In this document: positions 42,065-50,640 of the stretch, one piece after another | Numbering within the stretch: position 1 is the stretch's first letter | How the letters are laid out: each line of letters begins with the position of its first letter | DNA from: Ignavibacteriaceae bacterium | GTDB taxonomy: Bacteria; Bacteroidota; Ignavibacteria; Ignavibacteriales; Ignavibacteriaceae | Reading direction: 5' to 3' | Assembly (NCBI GenBank): GCA_008933765.1 | Contig: WBUK01000008.1 | Span: forward strand, 81,308-145,307 | Length of the DNA stretch: 64,000 nucleotides | Program-made: the position numbers and the translations under genes | Notes under the pieces: model-generated | Told to the model about the DNA's origin: nothing | Database searches by the model: none | Seen by the model: only the letters and a program-made list of their open reading frames with translations

Positions 42065-42175
42065 GATAACCGACAATGGTTAACGGATATGAATAATGGG
42101 CAATGGACTGAGGATATGGACAATGGATAATTGCAATGAATAATTACCATGGATAATGGGCTGCGGATAAAAATA
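42065..42175. repeat. Short degenerate GGATAATGG-type repeats
   Basis: AATGGATAAT, AATGGGCAATGGA and CATGGATAATGGGC recur several times between dctQ and dctM. No ORF. The unusually long 280-base gap inside a two-gene unit consists mainly of this. Confidence 0.6.
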
Positions 42176-42342
42176 CAGTATCAGGTCAAATAGAAAGCGT
42201 TTTATAGAAATAACTGAAAAACCCTAAAGAAAAACCCGGCAAAACAAACAAACTAACAAACAAAATGCCGGTTAAAGAAAAACAAGAAAATTAATCCACA
42301 AAAAATTAAGCAAACTGAAAACCCAACAGAAAGCGTGAAAAA

Positions 42343-43653
42343 ATGCCCGACATCCTGATTGATCTAATGCCCTTTATCTTTTTTGCAGTGGTGGTTATCT
42401 CGCTGCTTATGGGCTTCCCGGTTGCGTTCACGCTGGGAGGAGTTGCAGTTCTTTTCGGCACGCTGATGTTGGGTCCCGAGTTTCTGTCTCTGTTACCACT
42501 TCGTATTTGGGGCGTTATGTCCAACTTTGTCCTTATTGCCGTTCCGATGTTTGTGTTTATGGGGGTTATGTTCGAGCGATCGGGAATTGCAGAAGAACTT
42601 TTAGAGACAATGGCGCTTATTTTTGGCAAAATCCGCGGCGGACTGGCAATCGGCGTACTGCTCGTGGGTGCATTACTTGGTGCATCAACCGGAATAGTGG
42701 GCGCAACCGTGGTTACGATGGGCGTAATTTCACTCCCCGTTATGCTAAAAAGAGGTTGTGCAAAAGAGGATTCCACCGGTGTTATCGCAGCCTCGGGCAC
42801 TTTGGGTCAGATAATTCCACCGAGCATCATCTTGATTCTCTTGGGGAGTGTTATGAACATACCCGTTGGCGATCTTTTTATGTCAGCTGTAATTCCGGGG
42901 CTGATACTCGTCGGGTTGTATCTGATATGGGTATTGCTGTTGAATTTCATCAAACCTTCCGCATTCCCTCCAATGAGCGACGAAGAGATAGCCGCATTCA
43001 AAAAAGAGCGGTTGAAAAGGCTGTTCACTGCATTTTTTCTGCCGAGCGTTCTGATTATTCTTGTACTTGGCTCGATATTTATGGGGGTTGCTTCCCCCAC
43101 GGAGGCGGCGGGAGTCGGGGCACTCGGAGCGATGGGGTTGGCTGCACTTCGGAAAAAATTGAATTTTCAGACGATTTCTGAGGTTTCCAAAAAAACGGTA
43201 ACAATCACAACGATGGCACTGATGATCCTTATCGGTGCAACAGCTTTCAGCCTCGTTTTCAGGGAATTAGAGGGGGATGTGGTGCTTACAAACCTCATTA
43301 TGTCTTCAGAAATCAGCCCCTGGATTTTCCTGCTGATCGTGATGTTGATAATTTTCATGCTTGGCTTTTTAATCGATTTTATAGAGATAATTTTTATTGT
43401 TGTGCCGATCGTAGATCCCATTTTTCGCCATTTCGGCATGGATATGCTCTGGATCGCAATACTTATCGCTATGAATTTACAGACATCGTTTCTCACGCCG
43501 CCGTTTGGGTTCAGCCTTTTCTATCTTAAGGGCGTTTCACCGCCGGAAATAAAAACTACGGATATTTATAAGGGTGTTGTCCCTTATATCATAATACAGG
43601 TTGTTGCCCTGCTTATTGTGGTTTTCGTTCCGGCACTTGTGAGGGTTTTGTAG
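42343..43653 (+). CDS. dctM: TRAP transporter large permease (DctM family)
   Basis: A 436-residue, about 12-helix permease. FFAVVVISLLMGFPVAFTLG, VPMFVFMGVMFERSGIAEEL and GALLGASTGIVGATVVTMGV are the usual DctM blocks; AASGTLGQIIPPSIILILLG contains the typical ion/substrate-coupling region. Full length. It belongs with DctQ. The substrate-binding DctP is absent here, so it must be encoded elsewhere or replaced. Convergent with the T9SS Asp-box gene, whose tail repeats fill the gap. Confidence 0.93.
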   Translation: MPDILIDLMPFIFFAVVVISLLMGFPVAFTLGGVAVLFGTLMLGPEFLSLLPLRIWGVMSNFVLIAVPMFVFMGVMFERSGIAEELLETMALIFGKIRGGLAIGVLLVGALLGASTGIVGATVVTMGVISLPVMLKRGCAKEDSTGVIAASGTLGQIIPPSIILILLGSVMNIPVGDLFMSAVIPGLILVGLYLIWVLLLNFIKPSAFPPMSDEEIAAFKKERLKRLFTAFFLPSVLIILVLGSIFMGVASPTEAAGVGALGAMGLAALRKKLNFQTISEVSKKTVTITTMALMILIGATAFSLVFRELEGDVVLTNLIMSSEISPWIFLLIVMLIIFMLGFLIDFIEIIFIVVPIVDPIFRHFGMDMLWIAILIAMNLQTSFLTPPFGFSLFYLKGVSPPEIKTTDIYKGVVPYIIIQVVALLIVVFVPALVRVL

Positions 43654-43661
43654 TTAAATAG

Positions 43662-43755
43662 CACCGGCTGTTTACTCACTGTCATTTTAACGGCAGAACT
43701 GAAATCACCGGCTGTTTACTCACTGTCATTTTAACGGCAGAACTGAAATCACCGG
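43662..43755 (-). repeat. Two extra 44-base copies of the T9SS gene's 3' tail
   Basis: The unit starting CACCGG occurs at 43662, 43706, 43750 and 43794, an exact 44-base period. The gene's last codons read AGDFSSAVKMVVSK-stop; the downstream copies read AGDFSSAVKMTVSK, but the stop TAG has become CAG. Copies fill nearly all of the gap to the dctM stop. Confidence 0.9.
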
Positions 43756-45528
43756 CTATTTACTAACAACCATTTTAACGGCAGAACTGAAATCACCGGC
43801 CTGCAGACGGAAAAAATAAACACCCGAGGGTAAATCAGCTGCTGAAAATTTAAGTTCGTGTCGCCCCGCAGTTTGTACTCCTTCCAGAAGAACCGCCGTT
43901 TCTTTGCCGAGTATGTCGTAAACCACTCCCTTCACAAATCCTGTGGTGGGCAGAGTGTAACGAATAACGGTTTCAGGATTAAAAGGATTCGGGTAGTTTT
44001 GGTAAAGTTCAAAATCCGGTATTGCCTCCTGATCAAACGCAGCTTCACCCAGGAAGTGTCGTGTTCCGTCATAATCTACGCTCCAAAGGTGATACAGTAT
44101 CTTACCGAAACCGCCTGATTTATCCTCAAACAGATAGTCTGAAGGTGCGGTGCTCGTTCCGGCACCTGCAACAGTACCGATCATCTCTTTCTTATCCCCA
44201 ACAATTCTGAATATTTCGAACCGGCTGTTGTTGGTCTCTGTAGCAGTGCGCCAGCTCAAAATTGGTGAACTATCAATCCAACGCCCCGAACCCGCACCGG
44301 AACCCAAGTCCGCACCATTTTCCGAACCCAAAACCGTAAACGAAATCAACTCAACCGGCACTGTGTAGCCGTAAACCCCCTGTCTGCCCAAAATCTCCGC
44401 ATTTCCGGTGGAATAATCATACCACACCACGAAAAGCGAATCGGAACCGGGAAATCGTCGCAGCGCGATACGCCCCTGATATGAGTTATCCGGGTTGTTT
44501 GAAAGATTAACAAATTGGCTCCAGGTATCGCCTGAATTTGTTGACATTGAAAAGTAAATATCAGAGTTGTCATAGTTTGGTGCAGAGTGTGTGTTATCGA
44601 ACCACGCCATATAGATTCTGTGGGCGCCGTTTGGCTCTTCGGCAACTGCAAGATCGGCAAACGACGAGTTACCGCTGTTGTTTGTAATATTCACCGGCGC
44701 CGACCATGTCGCCCCCCTGTCAGTTGATTTCATAAATCCAATATCGGAAAAATTAATCTGATACATATCCTGCGAGGCAATATACACGCTGTTTCCGAAA
44801 GTTTGCAGGCACACTCTCGTTTGCGGCAGCGGGTCGTCTGTCAGTTTTCTGTAGGGGCTCCACGAGGCACCACCATCATCAGAGTAAATGTACGCTATAT
44901 CATGGTCGGGATAAGTAGGTGAGTCCAACCACACACAATGCAGCCTGCCGCCCTCCCACTTAATCTGCGCCCATCGGCTGTCAACTGAAGTGTTGGAAAT
45001 ATTCACCGGCGTGCTCCAGTTTACCCCCATATCGGTCGATTTCGAGAAATAAATCTGATATTTTTGCGGCCTTTGCTCCCATACTGCATACAAAACGGAG
45101 CCGTCGAAAGTTATTTTCGGAGTAATTGAAGTGTTGCCTCCCTGCGTGGAAATTACCGCAGGTAAGCTCCACGAGCTGCCGCCGTTGGTTGACCTCTGGC
45201 ACTGTATAACATAACCCGCATTACCATTGTTGTGATAAAGCACCACAAGGTTCTGACCGCTTGCGCACAATACAGGCCACCCGGCGATTGACTCTTCTTC
45301 AAAGATTTTAATGTTCGGACCCCAGCTGACACCGCAATTCATCGATTTTTTGAACATAATTGCGCCGTTATCTCCCCAGACTACATAGAAATTCGATCCG
45401 TCGGCATAAATTGATTCATAATCAGAAGTGGCGTTCATTGTGTTTGAAAGATTAACAACGGGCGAAAAATTCACCTGCGCCGGAACAGAAATTACAAGAA
45501 TCGTCAACAAAACGAAAAAATATTTCAT
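43756..45528 (-). CDS. T9SS-exported sialidase-like Asp-box propeller protein
   Basis: A 590-residue protein. Signal peptide (FFVLLTILVISVPAQ), then a six-bladed propeller with six Asp boxes (SMNCGVSW, STNGGSSW, STDMGVNW, SDDGGASW, STDRGATW, STNSGDTW), a short Ig-like linker (PVELISFTVLG) and a T9SS domain with NYPNPFNPETVI. Asp boxes occur in sialidases and many other secreted propellers; the sialidase catalytic Arg triad cannot be confirmed, so enzymatic activity is not claimed. Confidence 0.85.
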   Translation of the reverse strand: MKYFFVLLTILVISVPAQVNFSPVVNLSNTMNATSDYESIYADGSNFYVVWGDNGAIMFKKSMNCGVSWGPNIKIFEEESIAGWPVLCASGQNLVVLYHNNGNAGYVIQCQRSTNGGSSWSLPAVISTQGGNTSITPKITFDGSVLYAVWEQRPQKYQIYFSKSTDMGVNWSTPVNISNTSVDSRWAQIKWEGGRLHCVWLDSPTYPDHDIAYIYSDDGGASWSPYRKLTDDPLPQTRVCLQTFGNSVYIASQDMYQINFSDIGFMKSTDRGATWSAPVNITNNSGNSSFADLAVAEEPNGAHRIYMAWFDNTHSAPNYDNSDIYFSMSTNSGDTWSQFVNLSNNPDNSYQGRIALRRFPGSDSLFVVWYDYSTGNAEILGRQGVYGYTVPVELISFTVLGSENGADLGSGAGSGRWIDSSPILSWRTATETNNSRFEIFRIVGDKKEMIGTVAGAGTSTAPSDYLFEDKSGGFGKILYHLWSVDYDGTRHFLGEAAFDQEAIPDFELYQNYPNPFNPETVIRYTLPTTGFVKGVVYDILGKETAVLLEGVQTAGRHELKFSAADLPSGVYFFRLQAGDFSSAVKMVVSK

Positions 45529-45650
45529 GGCTTTTTCTCCGATTATATAGTGAAAAACTTCGTTCTCTCACTTCCGATGCCCCTTATCAACTTTCGATTA
45601 AAGTTTTTAACTTTCTCGCTTTTTCGCAGCAATAATTTTTACGCTCTAAT

Positions 45651-45754
45651 ACTGCCTCTGCCGGACGGGGGCAGTGGCTTCCCCGGCACCGGCTTAATTT
45701 GATTCAGATCGGCACAACTTAAACTGCCTCTGCCGGACGGGGGCAGTGGCTTCC
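45651..45754. repeat. Direct repeat of a palindromic 32-base element
   Basis: ACTGCCTCTGCCGGACGGGG followed by GCAGTGGCTTCC occurs at 45651 and 45723. Each contains ACTGCC...GGCAGT as a stem, so these look like REP-type extragenic palindromes. The rest of the 284-base gap (45529-45812) has nothing else I can call. Confidence 0.6.
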
Positions 45755-45812
45755 TGAAAAAACTTTTAAAAAATAGCTCTGTTAAACTCCAAAGAAACAT
45801 CTTGCCAAAAAA

Positions 45813-46736
45813 CTACAAAAACAAATTCCCATCTTCATTTTTCATTTTATAGGCAGTCGGATCCCAAGGTTCAATATGGCAGAGCACATCGGAAACATTC
45901 GGATACAATTCCATTAGTTTATTTTTAACAGAGTGCGCAATCAGATGCCCCTCATAAACCGAGAGGTTTCCGTTCACAATAACATGCATATCGATGTAAT
46001 ACTCAAACCCCATCTTCCGGATGTAGCATTTTTCAATGTCCCTTACGCCCCGCACTTCTTTCGCTGAGGTTTTAATTTTTTCCCTGAACGCCTCAGGTGG
46101 TGCGGTATCCAAAATTTCTTTCAGTGCCGGCATAAAAAGGACAACTGCGTTGTAAATGATAATAAACGAGGCAAATAACGCTGCGTAATCATCGGCTTTT
46201 TCGTACCCTTCGCCGCCAATCAAAGCGATGGAAATGCCGATAAAAGCAGCCACTGAGGTAATTGCGTCACTTCTGTGGTGCCATGCGTCATTTTTCACTG
46301 CTGTGCTTTCTATCCCCTCGCCAATTTTCAACACCTTTCTGAAAAGTGTTTCTTTAACCACCACCACAAAAACCAAAACTATCAATGTGAACCACTCAGG
46401 CGCTTTGTGTGGAATAATAATATTGTGCAGGCTTTGAACGATTATTACCACTGCCGCCGCAATCAGCATTAAGGCAACAAACATCCCCGCAAGTGGCTCC
46501 GCTTTTCCGTGTCCGTACGGGTGATCTTCATCCTTTGGACGCGCTGCGTATCTAATCCCAATCAGCACGATTGTGGAAGTGAAGATATCAGAAAGCGACT
46601 CAATTGCGTCGGCGGTAAGTGCGTACGAGTTGCCCAAAATCCCTGCACTTCCCTTTATGATCACCATGAAAAAAGAGATCAAAATTCCGAGAAGTGTTGT
46701 CTTCATTCCCTTTTGGGAAGCGCTTTTAGGCTCCAA
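45813..46736 (-). CDS. Cation diffusion facilitator (CDF) metal transporter
   Basis: A 307-residue inner-membrane metal efflux protein. Metal-site motifs ALTADAIESLSDIF (helix 2) and VKNDAWHHRSDAITS (helix 5, H-x-x-x-D) are intact, and HPYGHGKAEPLAG is the usual loop. The cytoplasmic C-terminal ferredoxin-like domain ends near LCHIEPW. Zn/Fe/Mn proton antiport is the family role; the metal cannot be read. It starts seven bases after the stop of the repressor gene upstream, so both are probably one transcript. Confidence 0.93.
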   Translation of the reverse strand: MEPKSASQKGMKTTLLGILISFFMVIIKGSAGILGNSYALTADAIESLSDIFTSTIVLIGIRYAARPKDEDHPYGHGKAEPLAGMFVALMLIAAAVVIIVQSLHNIIIPHKAPEWFTLIVLVFVVVVKETLFRKVLKIGEGIESTAVKNDAWHHRSDAITSVAAFIGISIALIGGEGYEKADDYAALFASFIIIYNAVVLFMPALKEILDTAPPEAFREKIKTSAKEVRGVRDIEKCYIRKMGFEYYIDMHVIVNGNLSVYEGHLIAHSVKNKLMELYPNVSDVLCHIEPWDPTAYKMKNEDGNLFL

Positions 46737-46743
46737 TTTCTTA

Positions 46744-47463
46744 CTAAGCCTTGCCGCTTTTTTCTATTAAAACCACCTTATACATCTTAATTTCATCTTT
46801 TTTGAAAAGCATCGGGGGAATCGATTGATTGTAAGAGGTAAGCATTGCTATCCCGGGCAGCGAGGCATTTTCGGTGTAAATTTTCAGTGCGCCTTTTGTT
46901 TTGTCATAAAGAGCAACAACAAGATCACCCGGTTTAACTTTGCCGTAAAAGCTTACTAAAACATAGTCACCCGGCGAAACCATAGGCATCATGCTGTAAC
47001 CGAACTCTTCATCCACTTTCAGATAAAAATGAGTATCCGGGTCGTATTTCAGTTCCTTAAACTCGTAAAGTTCGCTCCAATCCTGAATATCGGAAACCCC
47101 TGCGGGTACAGTCCCCATCACCCGGAAATTTAATTCTCTTTTTTTGTCCGTTTCGTTTCGGCTTCCGGAAGTGGTGGTGATATCTTTTTTGCTAATTTCT
47201 TTCAATTCAGCGCGGGAATCAACTTCGCCTGAATCAGTTGAATCTGTAGTTCCACCGGCTTTACCCGTCAACAGCCACTCGATGTTGCAACCAAGATCAG
47301 AAAGTTTCATCAGCACTTCCGAGCCGGGGGCTATTCTTCCTGACAAATATGAGTTGAGTGTCTGGGGTATCATACCGAGCGCCTTTGCAAATTCGGTTAG
47401 TTTGAAGCCACGGCTGTAAGCAAATTCTCTTAATCGTGCTCCAATTGCAGATTTATCTCTCAT
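46744..47463 (-). CDS. CI/LexA-type repressor with S24 peptidase domain
   Basis: A 239-residue protein. The N-terminal XRE helix-turn-helix (KLTEFAKALGMIPQTLNSYL) is followed by a linker and an S24 peptidase domain. It includes GTVPAGVSD (Ala-Gly autocleavage site), YSMMPMVSPGDYVLV (catalytic Ser) and ALYDKTKGALKIY (Lys dyad). This is the design of phage CI-like and LexA-like repressors inactivated by RecA-stimulated self-cleavage. It is divergent from a small HTH-like gene, and its own promoter overlaps a palindrome. The CDF gene follows after seven bases and may be under its control. Confidence 0.88.
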   Translation of the reverse strand: MRDKSAIGARLREFAYSRGFKLTEFAKALGMIPQTLNSYLSGRIAPGSEVLMKLSDLGCNIEWLLTGKAGGTTDSTDSGEVDSRAELKEISKKDITTTSGSRNETDKKRELNFRVMGTVPAGVSDIQDWSELYEFKELKYDPDTHFYLKVDEEFGYSMMPMVSPGDYVLVSFYGKVKPGDLVVALYDKTKGALKIYTENASLPGIAMLTSYNQSIPPMLFKKDEIKMYKVVLIEKSGKA

Positions 47464-47480
47464 TTTTTAAATTTTCTCTT

Positions 47481-47513
47481 GACTTGTATAAGTCTTTTGT
47501 ATTAGTTTCGCAA
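47481..47513 (-). promoter_or_regulatory. Repressor promoter with overlapping palindrome (autoregulation)
   Basis: On the minus strand TTGCGA (47508-47513), a 17-base spacer and TATACA (47485-47490) form a good promoter. The -10 box lies inside GACTTGTATAAGTC (47481-47494), with 5-base symmetric arms. A repressor binding there would block its own promoter and could affect the divergent gene. Confidence 0.6.
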
Positions 47514-47654
47514 AACGATAAGTTAATAGTTTTACATTTTCATAAGATTAACATCTTAAATGTAAAGAATTTTTACTTAAAAACAAAAAACTTGTGCATA
47601 AATACAAGAAATTTTTGCATTAAAACAAAAAACATCGTTAAAAAGGAGGAAAAA

Positions 47655-47882
47655 ATGTATCCTGTGCCTAAGCTTTCATTCGAAGAACTCAGAGAACTTG
47701 GCTTAATCAACGAATCAGAATACCGCAATTTTGTTATTCGCGCACGGTTCGATGAACTGAAAGAGCAAGGAATTAAAACAACAATTATCAAGGAGATACT
47801 TGCCGATGAGTTTTGCCTCTCACCGGAATCGATCCACGGTATTTATTATCGTAAAAGGGAGAAATACAGGTTCATAAACTGA
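47655..47882 (+). CDS. Small HTH-like protein divergent from the repressor
   Basis: 75 residues starting MYPVPKLSFEELRELGLINE. The ATG at 47655 has an AAGGAGG site, so the longer frame opening at a GTG inside the repressor promoter is rejected. VIRARFDELKEQGIKTTIIK then EILADEFCLSPESIHGIYYR has a helix-turn-helix look (L-S-x-x-[ST]-[IV]). Small proteins of this type occur in Bacteroidota near mobile or regulatory genes; I cannot name it. It could be the Cro-like opponent or the target of the repressor. Confidence 0.6.
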   Translation: MYPVPKLSFEELRELGLINESEYRNFVIRARFDELKEQGIKTTIIKEILADEFCLSPESIHGIYYRKREKYRFIN

Positions 47883-48034
47883 GCCTCATTGAATCTCAGA
47901 AGTACGCTACTACTGTGAGCGGGAAGCATAAACACCAAAAATAGGGGTTTGTAAACTGAATTTCATTGAATTTCAAAAATGCACAACTACCGTGAGCGGG
48001 AAGCATAAACACCAAAAATAGGGGTTTGTAAACC
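47883..48034 (+). repeat. 77-base tandem repeat including the small gene's tail
   Basis: TAAACTGA...TTGAAT..., then GTGAGCGGGAAGCATAAACA recurs with a 77-base period (47915 and 47992). The first unit starts inside the last codons (TTCATAAACTGA) of the small gene. Confidence 0.8.
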
Positions 48035-48115
48035 AAAGCACCGGACAACCGGGCGCTTCATTCAATTATTTTGGTTAATTTTGAAAGTTATTTTACGATC
48101 ATTTCAGAAAAATAA

Positions 48116-48862
48116 GTGGACGATCTACTAAGGTACTCATTGCTGCTCGTTACCGGATTTTTTACGGGAGTCCTAAACATTATGGCGGGTGGCGGTTCGG
48201 TGCTTACGCTCCCCGCGTTAATTTACATCGGGCTTGACCCCAACATTGCGAACGGTACCAACAGAATATTCATTCTGATGCAAAACCTGACCGCAGTGGT
48301 TGCTTTCTCGAACGAGAAAATGAGTTACTTCAAACAATCGTTCCGGCTCGCTATTTTCACGATCCCGGGTGCTATAATCGGGGCGTTTCTTGCGGTAAAA
48401 ATTGAAGGCGAACTGTTCGTTAAAATTTTGGGTGTGGTTACTATTATCCTCTCGCTGCTTATGTTAGCTCCGATCAAACATAAACCGGGCGTAGCGGATG
48501 AAAACCACCCGAAATTTATCCTTTACCCACTTCTGTTTGCAATTGGGTTTTACGGCGGGTTTATTCAGGCAGGAATTGGTATTTTCATCATGTTCGTGCT
48601 GCGAAGTATCCTTAAATTTGACTTAGTGAAAGTGAATGTTTACAAAGTTTTTATAGCTTTTATATTCACAATCCCGGCTTTTTTTATTTTTATTTATCAC
48701 GGTCAGATAGACTGGGGGGCGGGCTTCGTTCTCGGGTTGGGTTCAATTCTCGGTGCCTGGGTTTCTGCCAAAGTTGTATCAAAACTCGGCGAAAAAGTTG
48801 TTAAAGCCGTTTTGGTGGTCTCAAGTTTACTGATTGCATTAAATCTTTTGGGCGTTTTCTAA
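48116..48862 (+). CDS. TauE/SafE-family permease
   Basis: A 248-residue membrane protein with about eight helices. SLLLVTGFFTGVLNIMAGGG SVLTLP is the family start, and FAIGFYGGFIQAGIGIFIMF the second repeat (GGFIQAGIG). These proteins export sulfite, sulfoacetate or other organosulfur anions, but substrates are mostly unknown. It starts at GTG (48116) without strong ribosome site. The Wzi-like gene begins one base after its stop. Confidence 0.88.
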   Translation: MDDLLRYSLLLVTGFFTGVLNIMAGGGSVLTLPALIYIGLDPNIANGTNRIFILMQNLTAVVAFSNEKMSYFKQSFRLAIFTIPGAIIGAFLAVKIEGELFVKILGVVTIILSLLMLAPIKHKPGVADENHPKFILYPLLFAIGFYGGFIQAGIGIFIMFVLRSILKFDLVKVNVYKVFIAFIFTIPAFFIFIYHGQIDWGAGFVLGLGSILGAWVSAKVVSKLGEKVVKAVLVVSSLLIALNLLGVF

Positions 48863-48863
48863 C

Positions 48864-50528
48864 ATGAAAAAATTCTTTTTACCTTTAATTTTTCTCTTTT
48901 CTCTCGCTTCCGTTTTTCCGCAGGTTGAAAATGTAAGTATCGACAATTCCGTCTATTCCTTCCTGAAAAGAATGAAAGTTAAGGGCGTAATCGAAAGCAT
49001 CCACGACGATGTGCCGAACATGTCACGCCGGGAAATTAACGAATTTCTCGACACAATCCGCACAAAACAACACCTTCTGACTAACACGGAAAAAGAGCGC
49101 CTGCAGTGGTACACCGAAAAATTTTCAGGGATAACGGCCGGAAGTGGTGTTACAAACCTTTTCGGCGGTTCCGATATTTTGCAAAACATAGAAGATATTG
49201 CCTCCGACAAAATTAAATATCTGTATGCCTACAACGATTCTGTCCTTTCGATGTATGCTGAAGGAATTGGGTCGCTGCAATACGGGCACCGGTTGAAACC
49301 GGATGTGAACAACGCCGCAATCTACGACATCGGGTTCCGCGTGCAAGGCTCGATAACTGAAAATTTCGGATACATGCTTCATGTGGTGAAAGGATTAGCC
49401 ACAGGAAATCAGGATTTTGCCACCGTGGTTGACCCACGGCTTCTTTACAACTTCAAATTTGTGGAAAACATTGAATCAACTCCCAGCTATGACTACACCG
49501 AAGGTTACCTAAAATGGAGCGCACGCCCAAAAAATGGTATGGAGTTCCTTTTTGAGGTTGGGCGGGAAAAAACCCGTTTCGCCCAGGGGTATAACGCCAA
49601 CTTGGTTTGGTCGGGTGAGCACGCAAGCCCCGATTTTATCAAATTTCAGTTCAAATATGGGCCCGTGCGCTACACTTCTTACCAGGCTTCAACCGTCGGA
49701 AGGTTTCAGCAAATAAGAGACGACAACTACACAAAATATCTTGCCGCAAACAAATTCCAGCTGCATCTCCCAAATTTGTTCGATCTTTCAATCGGTGAGG
49801 TGATTGTTTACTCGGACAGAGGCGTTGACCTTGCCTACCTTAACCCTCTGATTTTTTACAAATTTGCCGAAATGTCGCTGCAGGATCGCGATAACGGAAC
49901 TGTTTTCTTCGACTTCCAAAGCGATTTTATCCCTAATCTTGAAATTCAGGCTTCGTTCTTTCTTGATGAAAATATCCTGAGCAACATGGCGGACCTTGAA
50001 CGATTTTCGAACAAAACAGCTTACCAAATCGGGGCTTACTGGTACACTCCGATAAATGACTTAGTTCTGATTGCTGAGTACACACGAATCAGACCCTATG
50101 TTTACACTCATACAAACCCTAAAAACACATACACCACCTGGGATAACCCACTCGGGCACTCGATTGGACCCAATGCCGACCAAATTTGGCTGAAAGCTGA
50201 GTATGCGCTAAACCGGAAAACAAACTTGTTTGCCACTTACAGCTTTACCCGAAAAGGACAAAATATTCACGACGAAGACGGCAATCTCATTTTTAATGCC
50301 GGAGGTAATTTGTTCGAACCTCACATCGGAAATGTTGACCCCGAACATGTCTCTTTCCTCTCCGGAGATGTTTACCACTACACAAATTTTGAAGCAGGTG
50401 TTTCTATCGAAGCGGTCAGAGATCTTACTTTTATCCTCTCGTTAAAACATAACCTTTCAAAACAAGTGGCTACCGGAGCAACAGAAGGGGTAACCTGGGT
50501 TAATTTCCGCTTTTTGGTTGAGTACTAA
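48864..50528 (+). CDS. Outer-membrane Wzi-like (capsule assembly) beta-barrel protein
   Basis: A 554-residue protein with signal peptide (FFLPLIFLFSLASVFPQ). The N-terminal helical segment (SVYSFLKRMKVKGVIESIHD, MSRREINEFL) and the barrel with alternating aromatic strands (YGHRLKPDVN, DYTEGYLKWSARPKNGMEFL, LIAEYTRIRPYVYTHTNP) fit the capsule assembly Wzi family. The last residue is Tyr after aromatic FRFLVEY, as in BamA-dependent barrels. It lies one base downstream of the TauE-like gene. Wzi assignment is by resemblance only. Confidence 0.75.
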   Translation: MKKFFLPLIFLFSLASVFPQVENVSIDNSVYSFLKRMKVKGVIESIHDDVPNMSRREINEFLDTIRTKQHLLTNTEKERLQWYTEKFSGITAGSGVTNLFGGSDILQNIEDIASDKIKYLYAYNDSVLSMYAEGIGSLQYGHRLKPDVNNAAIYDIGFRVQGSITENFGYMLHVVKGLATGNQDFATVVDPRLLYNFKFVENIESTPSYDYTEGYLKWSARPKNGMEFLFEVGREKTRFAQGYNANLVWSGEHASPDFIKFQFKYGPVRYTSYQASTVGRFQQIRDDNYTKYLAANKFQLHLPNLFDLSIGEVIVYSDRGVDLAYLNPLIFYKFAEMSLQDRDNGTVFFDFQSDFIPNLEIQASFFLDENILSNMADLERFSNKTAYQIGAYWYTPINDLVLIAEYTRIRPYVYTHTNPKNTYTTWDNPLGHSIGPNADQIWLKAEYALNRKTNLFATYSFTRKGQNIHDEDGNLIFNAGGNLFEPHIGNVDPEHVSFLSGDVYHYTNFEAGVSIEAVRDLTFILSLKHNLSKQVATGATEGVTWVNFRFLVEY

Positions 50529-50640
50529 TTCAAAATTTTTTTTATTTTTGTAAAGTTATTATTAATCGTATTTCTTTTTACTAATTTGTCGTTTGATAAT
50601 ATTAGTTTAATCATCTTTAAATAAATTCGTCGCGGGATCT

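Noticed and set aside
42507..43181. 224-residue ORF in another frame of dctM
   Set aside because: Arg/Cys-rich shadow frame of the permease; no hydrophobic or domain pattern.
43756..45528. Sialidase enzyme
   Set aside because: Asp boxes alone are common in secreted propellers; the catalytic Arg triad, Tyr and Asp could not be identified.
46509..46790. Plus-strand ORF opposite the CDF gene
   Set aside because: Shadow frame of a clearly conserved minus-strand transporter; no family features.
47436..47654. N-terminal extension of the small HTH-like protein from a GTG at 47436
   Set aside because: The extension crosses the divergent promoter and operator, is A/T-rich with Lys/Asn bias, and a strong AAGGAGG precedes the ATG at 47655.
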